This document shows positions 5,033 to 5,448 of a stretch of DNA of 5,448 nucleotides, piece by piece (position 1 is the first letter of the stretch; each line of letters opens with the position of its first letter). Source of the stretch: Clostridium sp. (GTDB taxonomy: Bacteria > Bacillota > Clostridia > Clostridiales > Clostridiaceae); the NCBI GenBank assembly GCA_003539755.1, contig DPOH01000218.1, positions 1 through 5,448 of the forward strand. The letters run 5' to 3'. The notes under the pieces are model-generated. The model was not told where the DNA came from. It saw only the letters and a list, made by a program, of their open reading frames with translations, and searched no databases. The position numbers and the translations under genes are program-made.

Positions 5033-5448
5033 TTAACAGAACCTTTTAACCGCAAATTTAATAAGATTTGGTGATATATATGTTTCTATAAATATACCTA
5101 GTGTGAATAATAAAGCTATTAAAAGATATTTGTATAAAACTTCATTAAAAACATTTTTTTTATTTTTACCACTTTTAAAAAAACGCTCTTTAAACTTATT
5201 TGTAGAAAGTTCTATACTTATCACACTAAGTAAAATAATACATGGAATATATATTAGATTTTGAGGAATAATAGCCATTATAGCTAACCCAACACCTTTA
5301 CCTTCACAAGATATTGTAATAAAAGAAAAAGTATAACTAAGTATGAAACCTCTAAGTAAAACAAAAATTAGTATTATTAGAACTCTTAAAAATTTCATGA
5401 CAAACATAATAATTCGTCCAATTCATATTATATTTTTCTTAATAACCT
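5033..5448 (-). pseudogene. spoIIM: SpoIIM-family stage II sporulation membrane protein, C-terminal part, interrupted by a stop codon
   Basis: The readable frame (5407-5033, 124 codons) matches the C-terminal part of SpoIIM, a membrane protein that works with SpoIID and SpoIIP in peptidoglycan remodelling during engulfment of the forespore. Visible markers are the hydrophobic RGFILSYTFSFI, the family-typical PQNLIYIP (about residues 48-55), and three to four membrane helices ending in ETYISPNLIKF. SpoIIM is usually about 200 residues, so roughly 40% is missing at the N-terminus. In the same frame a TGA lies at 5425-5423, six codons before the first ATG, and the seven codons upstream of it (VIKKNII) remain open to the window edge. 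No good ribosome binding site precedes the ATGs at 5407 or 5398. The simplest reading is a nonsense mutation in a longer spoIIM whose 5' part lies outside the window. A sequencing error or a genuinely short protein cannot be excluded. Confidence 0.65.

Overview
The window looks like chromosomal DNA of a low-GC, spore-forming-lineage Firmicute, most likely a Clostridium-type organism. The reasons are the very high A+T content, AGGAG-type ribosome binding sites, a SpoIIM-like protein next to a XerD-type recombinase (a pairing known from endospore formers), and a c-di-GMP signalling protein of clostridial style. All supported genes lie on the minus strand, so the window reads right to left: spoIIM remnant, xerD-like recombinase, GNAT acetyltransferase, membrane-bound degenerate-GGDEF/EAL protein, EamA transporter, and then a promoter firing off the left edge.

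Right end (about 3792-5448). The C-terminal part of a SpoIIM-family membrane protein is followed 90 bp later by a full-length XerD/RipX-type tyrosine recombinase. Both look eroded. The SpoIIM frame carries a TGA just upstream of its first ATG, and that ATG has no convincing ribosome binding site. The recombinase keeps the fold, the second catalytic Arg and the Tyr nucleophile, but the first Arg, the Lys and both catalytic His positions are replaced when aligned with E. coli XerD. Two hairpins (3933-3963 and 3792-3842) close this transcription unit.

Middle (about 2694-3800). About 530 bp without a convincing gene separates xerD from a lone GNAT-family acetyltransferase. A perfect 28-bp inverted repeat starts 7 nt after its stop codon. 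The leader of the next gene holds a strong sigma-A-type promoter (TTGAAA-N17-TATAAT), a G-rich patch, an 11-T homopolymer and a tiny possible leader peptide.

Left (1-2693). The GGDEF/EAL gene encodes a two-helix membrane anchor, a linker, a GGDEF domain whose signature has become YDDNF, and an EAL domain with its catalytic residues in place. It is therefore probably a c-di-GMP phosphodiesterase. Its terminator overlaps the -35 region of the promoter of the next gene, a 10-helix EamA/DMT-family exporter of unknown substrate. A consensus-like promoter flanked by short palindromes at the extreme left drives a gene outside the window.

The genes appear to be mostly separate transcription units rather than one pathway. 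I see no mobile element, CRISPR array, tRNA or rRNA, and no clear multi-gene novel system. The most notable signal is the recombinase with a depleted active site beside a truncated spoIIM.
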